Shown: positions 26,330 to 35,438 of the stretch, piece after piece
Layout: each line of letters opens with the position of its first letter
How positions within the stretch are numbered: position 1 is the stretch's first letter
Assembly: GCA_000431315.1 (NCBI GenBank)
Contig: HF989733.1
Location: 1-64,000 of the forward strand
Reading direction: 5' to 3'
From: Brachyspira sp. CAG:484
GTDB lineage: Bacteria > Cyanobacteriota > Vampirovibrionia > Gastranaerophilales > Gastranaerophilaceae
Length of the DNA stretch: 64,000 nt
Made by a program: the position numbers and the translations under genes
The notes under the pieces: generated by a model
What the model saw: only the letters and a program-made list of their open reading frames with translations
Database searches by the model: none
Told to the model about the DNA's origin: nothing

Positions 26330-26812
26330 GTGAAAGGATTTATTGCTGTGAGCGATTTAAAACTAGGTAGAAACGGCAAGCAAGGTAGTGTGAACACAGA
26401 AACAATTAAAGCCGGCATTAAAAAAGAACAAATTAAAGACCAGAAACTTCAAACCATATTTGACAGTATTGATGGCAGTATTGATGGTAAAAAAGACGGT
26501 ATTATAGATGCTGAAGAAATGAAAGCATTTAAAAAGAAGCTCATGGAAACAGCCGGCAACGATACTCTTTCTACCCGCGAAGCAGGTAAATTTCTTAAAA
26601 AAGCAGGCATCAAAAATCTTGATAAAAAAGATTTGTTTGAATTTTTAGACATCCTTTCCCAATCAAGTGAAAATATTGAGCAGTCTACTGTTGAAGAAAA
26701 AAACGGTCAAAAATTTATCCACATTAAATACAAAGACGGTTCAGTTGAAACTATAAACCCTGACAAATCCGCTCAGATCGCGACTTTCAGCAATGGGGGG
26801 GGGGCAAATTAA
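26330..26812 (+). CDS. N-terminal part of giant toxin-like protein, cut by poly-G tract (OFF)
   Basis: A 160-residue frame starting at GTG 26330 (GTG 26348 is possible). It contains paired EF-hand-like helices with Asp-rich loops (IDGSIDGKKDGIIDAEEMKAF at about 44-65, a second pair following) and may bind calcium. It then meets a G10 tract and stops at 26812. The next frame is open from 26803 and carries the remaining 2,100-plus residues. With 11 or 8 Gs the whole gene would encode 2307 or 2306 residues. As written it is OFF and only this fragment would be made. Confidence 0.8.
   Translation: MKGFIAVSDLKLGRNGKQGSVNTETIKAGIKKEQIKDQKLQTIFDSIDGSIDGKKDGIIDAEEMKAFKKKLMETAGNDTLSTREAGKFLKKAGIKNLDKKDLFEFLDILSQSSENIEQSTVEEKNGQKFIHIKYKDGSVETINPDKSAQIATFSNGGGAN
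26795..26804 (+). repeat. poly-G tract, 10 Gs (phase-variation switch, OFF)
   Basis: Ten Gs in the giant gene at codon about 156, directly followed by C. As in the AlgX-like gene, 11 or 8 Gs restores the reading frame. Confidence 0.85.
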
Positions 26813-29800
26813 CTAAATACGACAAAGACCGTAAGATTACAGAAGAAATTATTGAAACTGAAGATGGTAAAAAAGCAGTAACATCTTTTGACAAAAATGA
26901 AAAAGCAACTCAAACAGTTATTACAGCTAAAGGAGATTCCTTAGTAAGAACAATAACTTACAACGAAAACGAAGAACCGGAAACATTAAAAGTAGAAAAC
27001 GGCACTACCACTGAAAATTATACCTATGTGGAAGACGGCGTCCTTCTTACATCCAAAATAGAGAATGAAGGCATTCCGGCAAAAGAAAAAAGAACTGATT
27101 ACACATATAACGAAGACGGAACTACAACAGCAGTTACAAAAGAATACGGCAAAGAAACCACCAGAATTACCAACGGTGAAAACCTTGTTTCTGAAACCGT
27201 AACAGAAAATACACCAAATGGCGGCACAAAACGTACAGAAAATATTGTAACCGAAAACGGTCGCGAAGTAACAGTCACAGAAGGTGAAAATGTTACAAAA
27301 ACACTTTATAACAGCGAAAATAAAGCCCTAAGCCAGACAAAAACTGTTAATGGACAGGAATACAATGTCGAATATGACGGCAATGGCAATACAAAAGTTA
27401 TCTTACAAAACGGCGAAAGTATAGAAGCTTTAGCAAAAAAATTCGGCTGCACAAAACAGGAACTCTTAGATGCCAATGGAGGAAAAATCCGCGGCTGGGC
27501 AGGTGATGATGTTGTTGTTCCAGGTGAACTTGAAGCAGACGATAAACGGCTTCAGGGCAGACAGACAAAAGAAGAAGCCATTGAAGCTTATAAAGTTGTA
27601 GCAGCAGAAATTCAGGGTGTAAAAGATGAAGTCGCTGCCAGAAAACCGATTTCATTTACAAACAAAGATTACGATACCTATGAACAGCTAGCCAGATCAC
27701 TTTTCAAACGCGAAGGTATTGAAAACCCGAGCAAACGCCAGATGAAAGCCAGAATTGAAGATTTACAAAAAACAAATCCTGACCTGAAAGACGGCGAACT
27801 TAAAGGTAAAAGAATTACAGCAAATGTTGATCAGGGAATGCACGACCGCATTTCTGATAAAGAACAGACTGCCAAAGAATATAACAAAAATGTACAAATC
27901 AGAAAAGAAGCAAAACAAATTGCAGACGATTTTTACAAAATTGCTGATGATAACGCCGGTATGGCAAGCATGCGAAAAATGCAAAAGCTTCTTGATACAA
28001 AAGTAAATGAAGATAATATTCTTGCAGTATTAGATGCTTATGACAAACAACAAGAAGGCGACTCTTCGATTATTGATACAGTAACAAGCGAAGTCGGTGC
28101 AGGCGGAACTACAGCCCAGAAAAAAGTTCTGCTTACAATAATGGATAAACTTTGTGCTGCAGCAGAAAAAGCAGGAGTTTCTGCTGATGATATAAAACAT
28201 GCCCGCTCAGAATTTGAAACCAGCATGAATAAAGAAATGAATGCAGCCCTAAGAAGAACAAATCCGAAAGATATGGAAAAAGCGGTTGACTTCCTGCGCG
28301 GCGCAATCGTTGCCAAACAAACAGGCAATGTTCAGGAAATGTCCGATGCTGATGCTATTGCTGTATTTAACGAGGATTTTAAAGCAAACGATACAGAAGC
28401 ACAAAACGCTTATAAAGATGCAAGAGAAGAAGAAGGCTGGACAGCAAAAGTAGGCGATACAGTATGCGGCTGGTTCGGCTGTACAACAATTGATGATATG
28501 GATGAAAAACTCGGCAAAAACGCAGCCGATGTAAAACGTCTTGCAGAAGCCGCCGGCAATGAAGCTGAATTTAAAAAGATTTATAAAGAAGTTTTCGGCG
28601 TTGAGTTTGATAAAAACAAAATAGCAGCAAGAGATGCAGCACTAGCTAACTATCAGCAAGCTAATAACCTCTCTTCCTCAATTAATATCACATCAGATAT
28701 TCTCAAAAAATCAAACTCTCTTGACTACTCAGGTTTGAGAAACGAAATTAAAAATAAATTCCAATATGACGACGCAACCCTTGACAGTGTAATAGATAAT
28801 TATGCAGATCTTCTGGACAAAAACATCTCATCTGATACTGACAGAAAAGAAATGCTGGTAAGATTTTTGGAAGAAACCCAAAACCGTTCTACAGCTGAAT
28901 ACAGAGAACTTACTAAAGGCAAAACCCTTGAGCAAATGGGCAAAGACCTTGACCTGCTCACCAAAAGCGCATTTGGAACAAACGACATCGTAAAAGATGT
29001 AATACAGTTCAACGAAAACCAGCAAACAACAGAAATGGTAACAGATGCAGCTTTTGAAATTGCCGGTACAATAGCATTGCAATTTGTTCCGGGTCTTGGT
29101 CAGGTTGCAGCAGCAAGACTTGCCGTCAGCGCTGCTAAATGGGGGACAAAAGCAGTCAAAGTTGTAAACTATGCAGCAAAAGCAGAAAAAGCCTTCGCAG
29201 CAACAAAAAAATTCCAAACAATGAATAAAGCAACCCAAATTGGAACTCAAATGGCTAATGCAGGTGTGGCTACAGCAGCTGTAGAAGCCTCCACAGGTAA
29301 AGACGCCAAAACCGTAATGAAGAAAACACTGATGAACATGTCATTTGCCGGTGTTGGTGCAGGCTCCAGCATGCTTGCTCCGAAATTGATGCAGTCTTTC
29401 GGTATTACAAACAAAGCTCTTGCTAATGAAATTGCAGAAGAAATTATGAACGCTGCCGGTTCCTATGGAATAACAAAAGTAGCAGGCGATAACTATGGTT
29501 CACAGGATGCCTTCATCGACTTTGCAACCGGTATTGTAATGTCAAGAATTTCACATATTAAGACCCCTTCCGGTAAAGGAAGCGCTCATGTTGATACTCC
29601 GGATACTCCTGCAGCTTCGGAAACAGGGTCACGCAGCGGCAAACCTACAGCAGATCCGCCAAAAACCCCTAAAGCTGTTCCTCAAACAGATGCCCCTGTT
29701 CTCGATGTAGCTTCATCAAACGGCAACGCCACTCCTTCCAGCGTAAAAGTAGGAGATAAAAAAGCCGGTCAAATTCGTGAAGAGGTAAATAAAGCTGTAT

Positions 29801-32800
29801 CAAACCCTGAAATATCAGGAGAAGACCTCGCCCAAATCAGACAAGAAGCAGGCGGTATACAAAACAGAGATTTACGCAGAGAAGTTCAGCAGAAGATAGA
29901 TGATGCTGTAGAAAACCTTCCTGCAGATAAACGCGCGGCATTCGATGCAGCAAACAGTGCAAATGCGCAGAAAAATGTTGATCATATCTTTGAAAAACAC
30001 AGCGAATTAAACAATGCAGACACACGTGTTATGAATGAATATATAAATAACACTGATGATGCAGCAGTTCTTGAGGATTTGAAAGCAAAATTAAATGAAA
30101 AAGAACATACCTACGGCGGAGTTACAGCAAACTACGACAGGTTAAGAAAAGCAATAGACAACAAACTCGCAAGCCTTGAGCCGGTTCCTGTTAAAACAAA
30201 TACCCAACAGCACGATGAAGTAGTTGCAATGTTAAATGAAAAAGCAGCAACAGGCAAAGGTTTGAGCGAAACAGACTTCACCCAGGTAAAAGATTATATT
30301 GCATCAATAACAGATGATGCACAGCTAAATGAGTTAAAAGGGCTTCTCGGCGGAAAGAAAATGACTTCAGCCCAGAAAAAACAACTGAAAGAAGCAATTA
30401 CATCAAAAGGAGAAGAACTTAAGAACACACCGGTACAACAGCCTGCACAAAAAGAGCCTGAACCATTGATGGATATAGTATCAGATGATGGTGTAGACGT
30501 AACTCCGCAATCTTTAGACGGTAATAAACAAATTATAAAAACTCCTAAAGGAGAAATGCCATTAGTCACAACCGTTGAAGATGCACAGAAGATGTATGAT
30601 GACATGATTAAAAAAGATTTGCTTCTTACTGAAGATGATATAGAAAGCAAAAAAGGGCATATTAAATTTCAGAGAAGAGGTGGCTGGAATTTTGCATTGC
30701 CGGAAGTTGAGCAAGGAACAAAATGGAAAATTCATTTATATGCGAATTCTCCACAAGAATGGGCAAATGTTGCACAGGTAGCAATGCCGTATTTACAAGC
30801 TGAAAATAAGGCTAAAAGTCTTTGGTTTAAAACCGTTACCGGTTTTGACCATTTGGAACACTTACGCAAAACTAAATACGGTGATGCACAAACAGGCAAA
30901 GCTTTCACTGTTTATTTCAAAGATGAAGAAGCTTTCCTAAAAGCTGCACAGGATTTAGAAAACTTATTTGACAACAGCGGTTTAAAATCATCAGGCAATG
31001 TAAAAAATGAAGCTCAAATTGGAAAATCCGGCTTTGTATCATACAGAAACGAGTTAGAACAGAGAGTTTCGTCAAATTATAAACCTGAAGGAATGGAAGA
31101 TCCTTATTTAAAAATGAAACAAGAGCAGGGTCAGGAACCTGTTTCCATAGATCACGTTGATGACGATGGTATAGTGACACCTGAACAGGTAAAACAGGAT
31201 AATAGTCGTGAAATTGTCAAAGCAGAAGAACCTCAAGTCCGCTATCCATCCGCTCAGGAAAGAATGGAAATGGGTCAGATTGGCAATAATATTAGCAGAG
31301 CAAAAACTCTTGAAGATTTGGATAAAGCGCAAAAATGGCTTGATAAAATGCCTGACTGTGACCAGAAATCAAGATTAATCAGCCAGCTAAATGAAAAACG
31401 CGGGAAAATATCTGCTGCGGATAACGGAGTCAGAGTAGAAAAAAATAATGATACTCCGGCACAAGTTCAGGAAAGCCAAAACGCCGGCAAACCGCAAAAT
31501 CAAGCAGAAATCCGCAGACAGCATATTGAAGCAGAAAAAGCAAAAATTAAAGAATTAAACAGTAACTTTGAGGCTGTAAATTCAACTGCCGTAATCAACG
31601 GAAAACAAACTCCCGTAAAAATTTACAAAAACTCACAGCAAGGCTCTAATTACGGATACTGGATGCAGAACCTTGATACAGGAGAACTTTCATATGTGAA
31701 ATTCCCGCCTAAAGGAAGACTTGATATGAAAGAAACTACACTGACATTTACTTATAGAAACGGATACAAAGATTCTGTAACAATAGACCGTAATGAAATT
31801 GCCGACATTGAAACAAATTTATACGGCAAATCTGCCCAGGCAAAATCAGAAGCACTTGCTGCCGACTTATATAAAGCCGCAGGAATTAATGCACCGGAAG
31901 TAAATTTAATAAAAGATGCTGACGGCAACATAGGAACTTCCAGCAAGTTCCTGGATAACCTTGAAACACCTAATGCAGATGACATTGCAAATATTAGAAA
32001 AGGCTTTGCCGCAGACTGCTGGCTTGCAAACTGGGATGCGCTTAAAGACGGAAATATTATGACACAAAACGGTAACGCAATCCGTACCGATGTTGGCGGT
32101 TCTCTCTGCTACAGAGCAAGAGGCGCAAGAAAAGGCGCCGCGTTCGGTGAAAACGTTAACGAATTAACTTCCTTCTTCTCTCAAAAATCACTTTCAAGAA
32201 AATATCTTGAAGGAATGTCAAGAGATGAATTGATAAGTTCACTCAATACTGTAACAACTATTGATGACAAAACCATAATTTCACTTGTTGAAAAAGCAAA
32301 AGCTAATGGAATATCAAACCCTGAATTTTTGAAGGAAATGCTGATTGAAAGACGCAATTACATGAAGCGCTTCCAGAATCTCTGCGAAACAAATCCTCAA
32401 AAACCTGGTGAAAGCATTGCTGACTATGTCAAAAGAATGCAAAATGCCACTCCAAAAACAACTTATAATATTGGAGGCAAAAGTTTTGATGAAATCCCTA
32501 TTTCTTCACGTATTTATGGCAACTTAGATAATAAATGTTCAAAAGAATTAGAATATATAAACAAGCACATAAGTATGGCAGAACATCTGACACCTTCACA
32601 AAAACGTATTTTTGAAGCGTCCTATTTAGCTTTTGAAAACGACAGCAAAGGCATAAGAATTAGTCATAATGCAAATAATGTTTTAACTAGTGACAATTTA
32701 CTTCATGCTACAAATTCTAACTATTTAGAAGATATTCTTGCAAACGGTCTTGTCAGCAGGGAATACTCCGGCAAAGTAGGAGCATCAAGAAGTGACGGAG

Positions 32801-33252
32801 ATCCCGGGTCTATGACACCTATGTGCACTGATGTATGGGATATTCAGAAAGATTATTCAATAAAAGACTATTTCCACCGCGAAAAATGGAATGACGGGGA
32901 AAAGAACTTCTTACCTAGCCCTAATAGAGGACAAGGTACAGTTGTTATAGTCTTTGACAAAAAAGCCGTAAACCCTACACTGATTGATAATTCTTTCAGC
33001 GTAAGCAAACAGGACAGCGAACTTTACAAAGACGGCAACATGAGCGGACACCGCAACTACATTACCCATAGAGCAGTTCCGGTAGGACTTCCGTCCACAG
33101 CAATCGACAGAATTATAGTTACTACTGATTGCAGTAAATCATATATAGATAATATCAGCAAACAAATCAAAAATAGCGGTCTGGATATAAAAATATTCGA
33201 TACCAACGGAAACGAGCTTTTTAATCCTTCTAAACGCTGGAATTTATTCTAA
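26806..33252 (+). CDS. main part of giant phase-variable polymorphic-toxin-like protein
   Basis: The frame is open from the poly-G tract to 33252; a GTG at 27028 begins the longest internal ORF (2074 residues, used for numbering). In order: RHS-like beta repeats; a LysM-like region (ESIEALAKKFGCTKQELLDANGG, about 130-150); long helical segments; a hydrophobic Ala/Gly-rich region (about 670-845) like pre-toxin or translocation regions; a Pro/Thr linker; helical repeats; a kinase-like domain (about 1510-1790); and an ADP-ribosyltransferase-like end (about 1890-2074). The kinase-like part has Lys1558 in YVKFPP, Glu1608, Asn1668 in LANWD and Asp1688 in DVGGSL. The end domain opens with LLHATNSNYLEDILANGL. 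No signal peptide. A contact- or secretion-dependent effector is the best reading; activity is inferred. Confidence 0.75.
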   Translation, partial: KLTKYDKDRKITEEIIETEDGKKAVTSFDKNEKATQTVITAKGDSLVRTITYNENEEPETLKVENGTTTENYTYVEDGVLLTSKIENEGIPAKEKRTDYTYNEDGTTTAVTKEYGKETTRITNGENLVSETVTENTPNGGTKRTENIVTENGREVTVTEGENVTKTLYNSENKALSQTKTVNGQEYNVEYDGNGNTKVILQNGESIEALAKKFGCTKQELLDANGGKIRGWAGDDVVVPGELEADDKRLQGRQTKEEAIEAYKVVAAEIQGVKDEVAARKPISFTNKDYDTYEQLARSLFKREGIENPSKRQMKARIEDLQKTNPDLKDGELKGKRITANVDQGMHDRISDKEQTAKEYNKNVQIRKEAKQIADDFYKIADDNAGMASMRKMQKLLDTKVNEDNILAVLDAYDKQQEGDSSIIDTVTSEVGAGGTTAQKKVLLTIMDKLCAAAEKAGVSADDIKHARSEFETSMNKEMNAALRRTNPKDMEKAVDFLRGAIVAKQTGNVQEMSDADAIAVFNEDFKANDTEAQNAYKDAREEEGWTAKVGDTVCGWFGCTTIDDMDEKLGKNAADVKRLAEAAGNEAEFKKIYKEVFGVEFDKNKIAARDAALANYQQANNLSSSINITSDILKKSNSLDYSGLRNEIKNKFQYDDATLDSVIDNYADLLDKNISSDTDRKEMLVRFLEETQNRSTAEYRELTKGKTLEQMGKDLDLLTKSAFGTNDIVKDVIQFNENQQTTEMVTDAAFEIAGTIALQFVPGLGQVAAARLAVSAAKWGTKAVKVVNYAAKAEKAFAATKKFQTMNKATQIGTQMANAGVATAAVEASTGKDAKTVMKKTLMNMSFAGVGAGSSMLAPKLMQSFGITNKALANEIAEEIMNAAGSYGITKVAGDNYGSQDAFIDFATGIVMSRISHIKTPSGKGSAHVDTPDTPAASETGSRSGKPTADPPKTPKAVPQTDAPVLDVASSNGNATPSSVKVGDKKAGQIREEVNKAVSNPEISGEDLAQIRQEAGGIQNRDLRREVQQKIDDAVENLPADKRAAFDAANSANAQKNVDHIFEKHSELNNADTRVMNEYINNTDDAAVLEDLKAKLNEKEHTYGGVTANYDRLRKAIDNKLASLEPVPVKTNTQQHDEVVAMLNEKAATGKGLSETDFTQVKDYIASITDDAQLNELKGLLGGKKMTSAQKKQLKEAITSKGEELKNTPVQQPAQKEPEPLMDIVSDDGVDVTPQSLDGNKQIIKTPKGEMPLVTTVEDAQKMYDDMIKKDLLLTEDDIESKKGHIKFQRRGGWNFALPEVEQGTKWKIHLYANSPQEWANVAQVAMPYLQAENKAKSLWFKTVTGFDHLEHLRKTKYGDAQTGKAFTVYFKDEEAFLKAAQDLENLFDNSGLKSSGNVKNEAQIGKSGFVSYRNELEQRVSSNYKPEGMEDPYLKMKQEQGQEPVSIDHVDDDGIVTPEQVKQDNSREIVKAEEPQVRYPSAQERMEMGQIGNNISRAKTLEDLDKAQKWLDKMPDCDQKSRLISQLNEKRGKISAADNGVRVEKNNDTPAQVQESQNAGKPQNQAEIRRQHIEAEKAKIKELNSNFEAVNSTAVINGKQTPVKIYKNSQQGSNYGYWMQNLDTGELSYVKFPPKGRLDMKETTLTFTYRNGYKDSVTIDRNEIADIETNLYGKSAQAKSEALAADLYKAAGINAPEVNLIKDADGNIGTSSKFLDNLETPNADDIANIRKGFAADCWLANWDALKDGNIMTQNGNAIRTDVGGSLCYRARGARKGAAFGENVNELTSFFSQKSLSRKYLEGMSRDELISSLNTVTTIDDKTIISLVEKAKANGISNPEFLKEMLIERRNYMKRFQNLCETNPQKPGESIADYVKRMQNATPKTTYNIGGKSFDEIPISSRIYGNLDNKCSKELEYINKHISMAEHLTPSQKRIFEASYLAFENDSKGIRISHNANNVLTSDNLLHATNSNYLEDILANGLVSREYSGKVGASRSDGDPGSMTPMCTDVWDIQKDYSIKDYFHREKWNDGEKNFLPSPNRGQGTVVIVFDKKAVNPTLIDNSFSVSKQDSELYKDGNMSGHRNYITHRAVPVGLPSTAIDRIIVTTDCSKSYIDNISKQIKNSGLDIKIFDTNGNELFNPSKRWNLF

Positions 33253-33293
33253 AAAGAATATATTAAAGCGCATTTTTGCCAGCTGCACCGGAG

Positions 33294-34181
33294 TTACATT
33301 CTGCACTTCGGGCAGTCTGGTTCAGCATGGATAGAGATTGAGCAGCTTCCGAGTTTTTCGGTAATCCTATCTTCAATATCATCGCAAAAATCATGACACG
33401 TTGAAATTTTCATATCCTCCGGAAACAAAAGGGTAAATTCAATATCTTTCGAAGGTCCGACACGTCTTGCCTTTAAATCTTTAAAGCCCTGCACACCTTT
33501 ATGCTCAAAACTTTTTATAATATTTTCGATAACAGTCAAATCTTCGACAGGCAAAGAGCCGTCCAGAAGGTTATTCAATGTTGTTTTTGATATTTTAACG
33601 CCTGTTTTAAGAATAAATAGGGCAACAATTAAAGCTATAAGAGGATCAAGAAGAATTATACCTGTAACTTTAATCAAAACCAGCCCTGCTAAAACACCCA
33701 GAGAGGACCAAATATCAGTTCTCAAATGTTCTCCGTCAGCATATAAAGAAACAGAGCCGGTCTTTTTGGCGACAAAAAACAAATATGAGCTTACGATAAA
33801 ATTTGCAGCCACAGCAAAAGCCATAACACCAATGCCAAGGAAAGATTCCGTTTCCATAGTATAACCGAAAATGAGCTTTTTAGCAGCTTCGTAAATGATA
33901 TAACAAGCGGCAAAAACAATCAGCCCGCCTTCAATAAAGCCGGACATATCTTCATATCTGCCATGTCCGAAAGGGTGAGTTTTATCAGCCGGTTCAGATG
34001 AACGCATAACGGCAAAAAAAGTCAGAACAGACGCCAGAAAGTCGCTGAGAGAATGAACAGCTTCCGATATAATACTTATACTGCCTGAAATAGCACCGGC
34101 AATGAGTTTAAGAATTATAATAACAGCATTGGAAGTAATGGAAAGTCCTGCTGCAAGCTTTTTTTCGGTATCAATGCGCAT
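33294..34181 (-). CDS. cation diffusion facilitator transporter
   Basis: A 295-residue CDF antiporter exporting Zn2+, Fe2+, Mn2+ or similar ions. Six membrane helices are visible. Metal-site marks are ISEAVHSLSDFLASVLTFFAV in helix II and YADGEHLRTDIWSSLGVLAGL in helix V (x-DxxxD type), and GHGRYEDMSGFIEGG lies between. The C-terminal cytosolic domain ends in a CPKC motif. Specific metal not assignable. Confidence 0.92.
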   Translation of the reverse strand: MRIDTEKKLAAGLSITSNAVIIILKLIAGAISGSISIISEAVHSLSDFLASVLTFFAVMRSSEPADKTHPFGHGRYEDMSGFIEGGLIVFAACYIIYEAAKKLIFGYTMETESFLGIGVMAFAVAANFIVSSYLFFVAKKTGSVSLYADGEHLRTDIWSSLGVLAGLVLIKVTGIILLDPLIALIVALFILKTGVKISKTTLNNLLDGSLPVEDLTVIENIIKSFEHKGVQGFKDLKARRVGPSKDIEFTLLFPEDMKISTCHDFCDDIEDRITEKLGSCSISIHAEPDCPKCRM

Positions 34182-34447
34182 AACGGTATTATGCCACTTT
34201 TGAGGAAATTTGTAAAGGCATTTTTATTTGCCCGGTGCACCTTTACAAAGTATTGGTTTGTTTCCTTTTTTTCAGTGAGCAAAACATTAAAACTAGTCAG
34301 AAAAGTCAAATAACTTGGATGGATTAATACGTTCATTTCTTTTCTTTTTTTGCAATGAAAAAGAAAAGAAACGAACCAAAGAAAAGAAAACTTGCGACCA
34401 ATTGAAACGAGGGAGCAGAAACTACGTTTCCGCACCTTCCTTAGTAG
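34182..34447. other. intergenic region with a purine/pyrimidine palindrome
   Basis: A long imperfect palindrome at about 34329-34376 pairs a TTTCTTTTCTTTTT arm with an AAAAAGAAAAGAAA arm, bounded by GTTC and GAAC. ORFs reading through it are low-complexity and were not accepted. It may act as a terminator for flanking transcripts. Confidence 0.45.
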
Positions 34448-34645
34448 CTATACAATCCGGCTCATTTTTCTTAACACTTTTTGCTGTTTTTTCTGGATTT
34501 CTCTCACTAAATTATGTATATTATTCACTTCCACTATTCCGGCTGATTTGTCTAATGAATATTCAGCCAAAATGTCCAACAAGCTTGCTATTGTATAGTT
34601 TTCATATTGTACTGTTGCCAAAATTTGAAATAAATTTTTATCCAT
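34448..34645 (-). CDS. small helical hypothetical protein (paralogue of 17480-17701)
   Basis: A 65-residue helical protein. Residues from LDILAEYSLDKSA to the end align gaplessly over 43 positions with the ORF at 17480-17701. No clear ribosome binding site is seen. Divergent from the ThiF-like gene. Function unknown. Confidence 0.5.
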   Translation of the reverse strand: MDKNLFQILATVQYENYTIASLLDILAEYSLDKSAGIVEVNNIHNLVREIQKKQQKVLRKMSRIV

Positions 34646-34721
34646 AAAAAAATATTAACACTTTTAATATTTTAGTTGAACACTATTATAATAAGTATTT
34701 TTTGGTATTATAATTCAAGTT

Positions 34722-35438
34722 ATGAACAGATACGAACGCAATATATCTCTGAAAGAAATAGGGCTTGACGGGCAGGAAAAACTCCTTGACTCAACGGTTC
34801 TTGTCTGCGGCTGCGGAGGGCTTGGTTCTACTGTTATCGCAAACCTTGCCTCACTAGGTATCGGCTTAATCGGGATTGTGGACTATGACAAAATTGATAT
34901 TACCAACCTTAACCGCCAGTTCCTGCACAAATATTCCTATATTGGAAAAAATAAAACAGAATCTGTCTGCGAATGGGTTGACGGTTATAACCCTCATATA
35001 AAAGTTGTTCCTCATAATATTCAGCTTTCAATTGATAACTACAAAGGCGTCATTAAAGATTATGATATTATTGTCGACTGCTTTGATTCTTACAGTTCAA
35101 AATTTCTCCTAAACGAAATTGCCGTCAAGACAGGAAAAACTTTAGTTCATGGCGGAGTAAGCGAATTTTACGGACAGGTCACAACAATCATACCACGCAA
35201 AACCCCATGCCTGAGATGTATTCTGCCTGATGCTGATGAAAAAACAGAAATTCCTAAAGGTATTGTAAGCCCGTCAGTCAGCACAATTGCATCACTTCAA
35301 TCAATGGAAGTTTTGAAACTTATTACAGGCATAGGAAAACCTCTTGCAGGAACTCTATTAACCTGCAATATGCTGGATTGCTCATTCAAAAAGCTTAAAA
35401 TAACAAAAAATTCAAACTGCCCGCTCTGTTCAAATTAA
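34722..35438 (+). CDS. ThiF/MoeB/HesA-family adenylyltransferase
   Basis: A 238-residue E1-like enzyme that adenylates the C-terminal Gly-Gly of a sulfur-carrier protein. Marks: RYERNISLKEIGLDGQEKL start, ATP site VLVCGCGGLGSTVIANLASLGIG (about 27-49), DITNLNRQFLH (about 63-73), DCFDSYSSKFLLNE, and two zinc Cys pairs, PCLRC and CPLC at the C-terminus. Length is that of MoeB/ThiF without a rhodanese domain. A TATAAT box ends 7 bases before the ATG. Its probable partner is the ThiS-like protein at 26041. It overlaps bioB by 9 bases tail to tail. Confidence 0.9.
   Translation: MNRYERNISLKEIGLDGQEKLLDSTVLVCGCGGLGSTVIANLASLGIGLIGIVDYDKIDITNLNRQFLHKYSYIGKNKTESVCEWVDGYNPHIKVVPHNIQLSIDNYKGVIKDYDIIVDCFDSYSSKFLLNEIAVKTGKTLVHGGVSEFYGQVTTIIPRKTPCLRCILPDADEKTEIPKGIVSPSVSTIASLQSMEVLKLITGIGKPLAGTLLTCNMLDCSFKKLKITKNSNCPLCSN

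Noticed and set aside
28828..29250. 140-codon ORF antisense to the giant gene
   Set aside because: Cys/Phe-rich composition typical of a shadow frame opposite an Ala/Lys/Glu-rich protein; no ribosome binding site and no domain.
27028..33252. GTG at 27028 as an independent gene start
   Set aside because: The frame is open upstream to the poly-G tract with meaningful RHS-like sequence, and no ribosome binding site precedes the GTG.
34315..34647. 110-codon plus-strand ORF
   Set aside because: It reads through a purine/pyrimidine palindrome and then antisense to the small ORF at 34448-34645, which has a paralogue.
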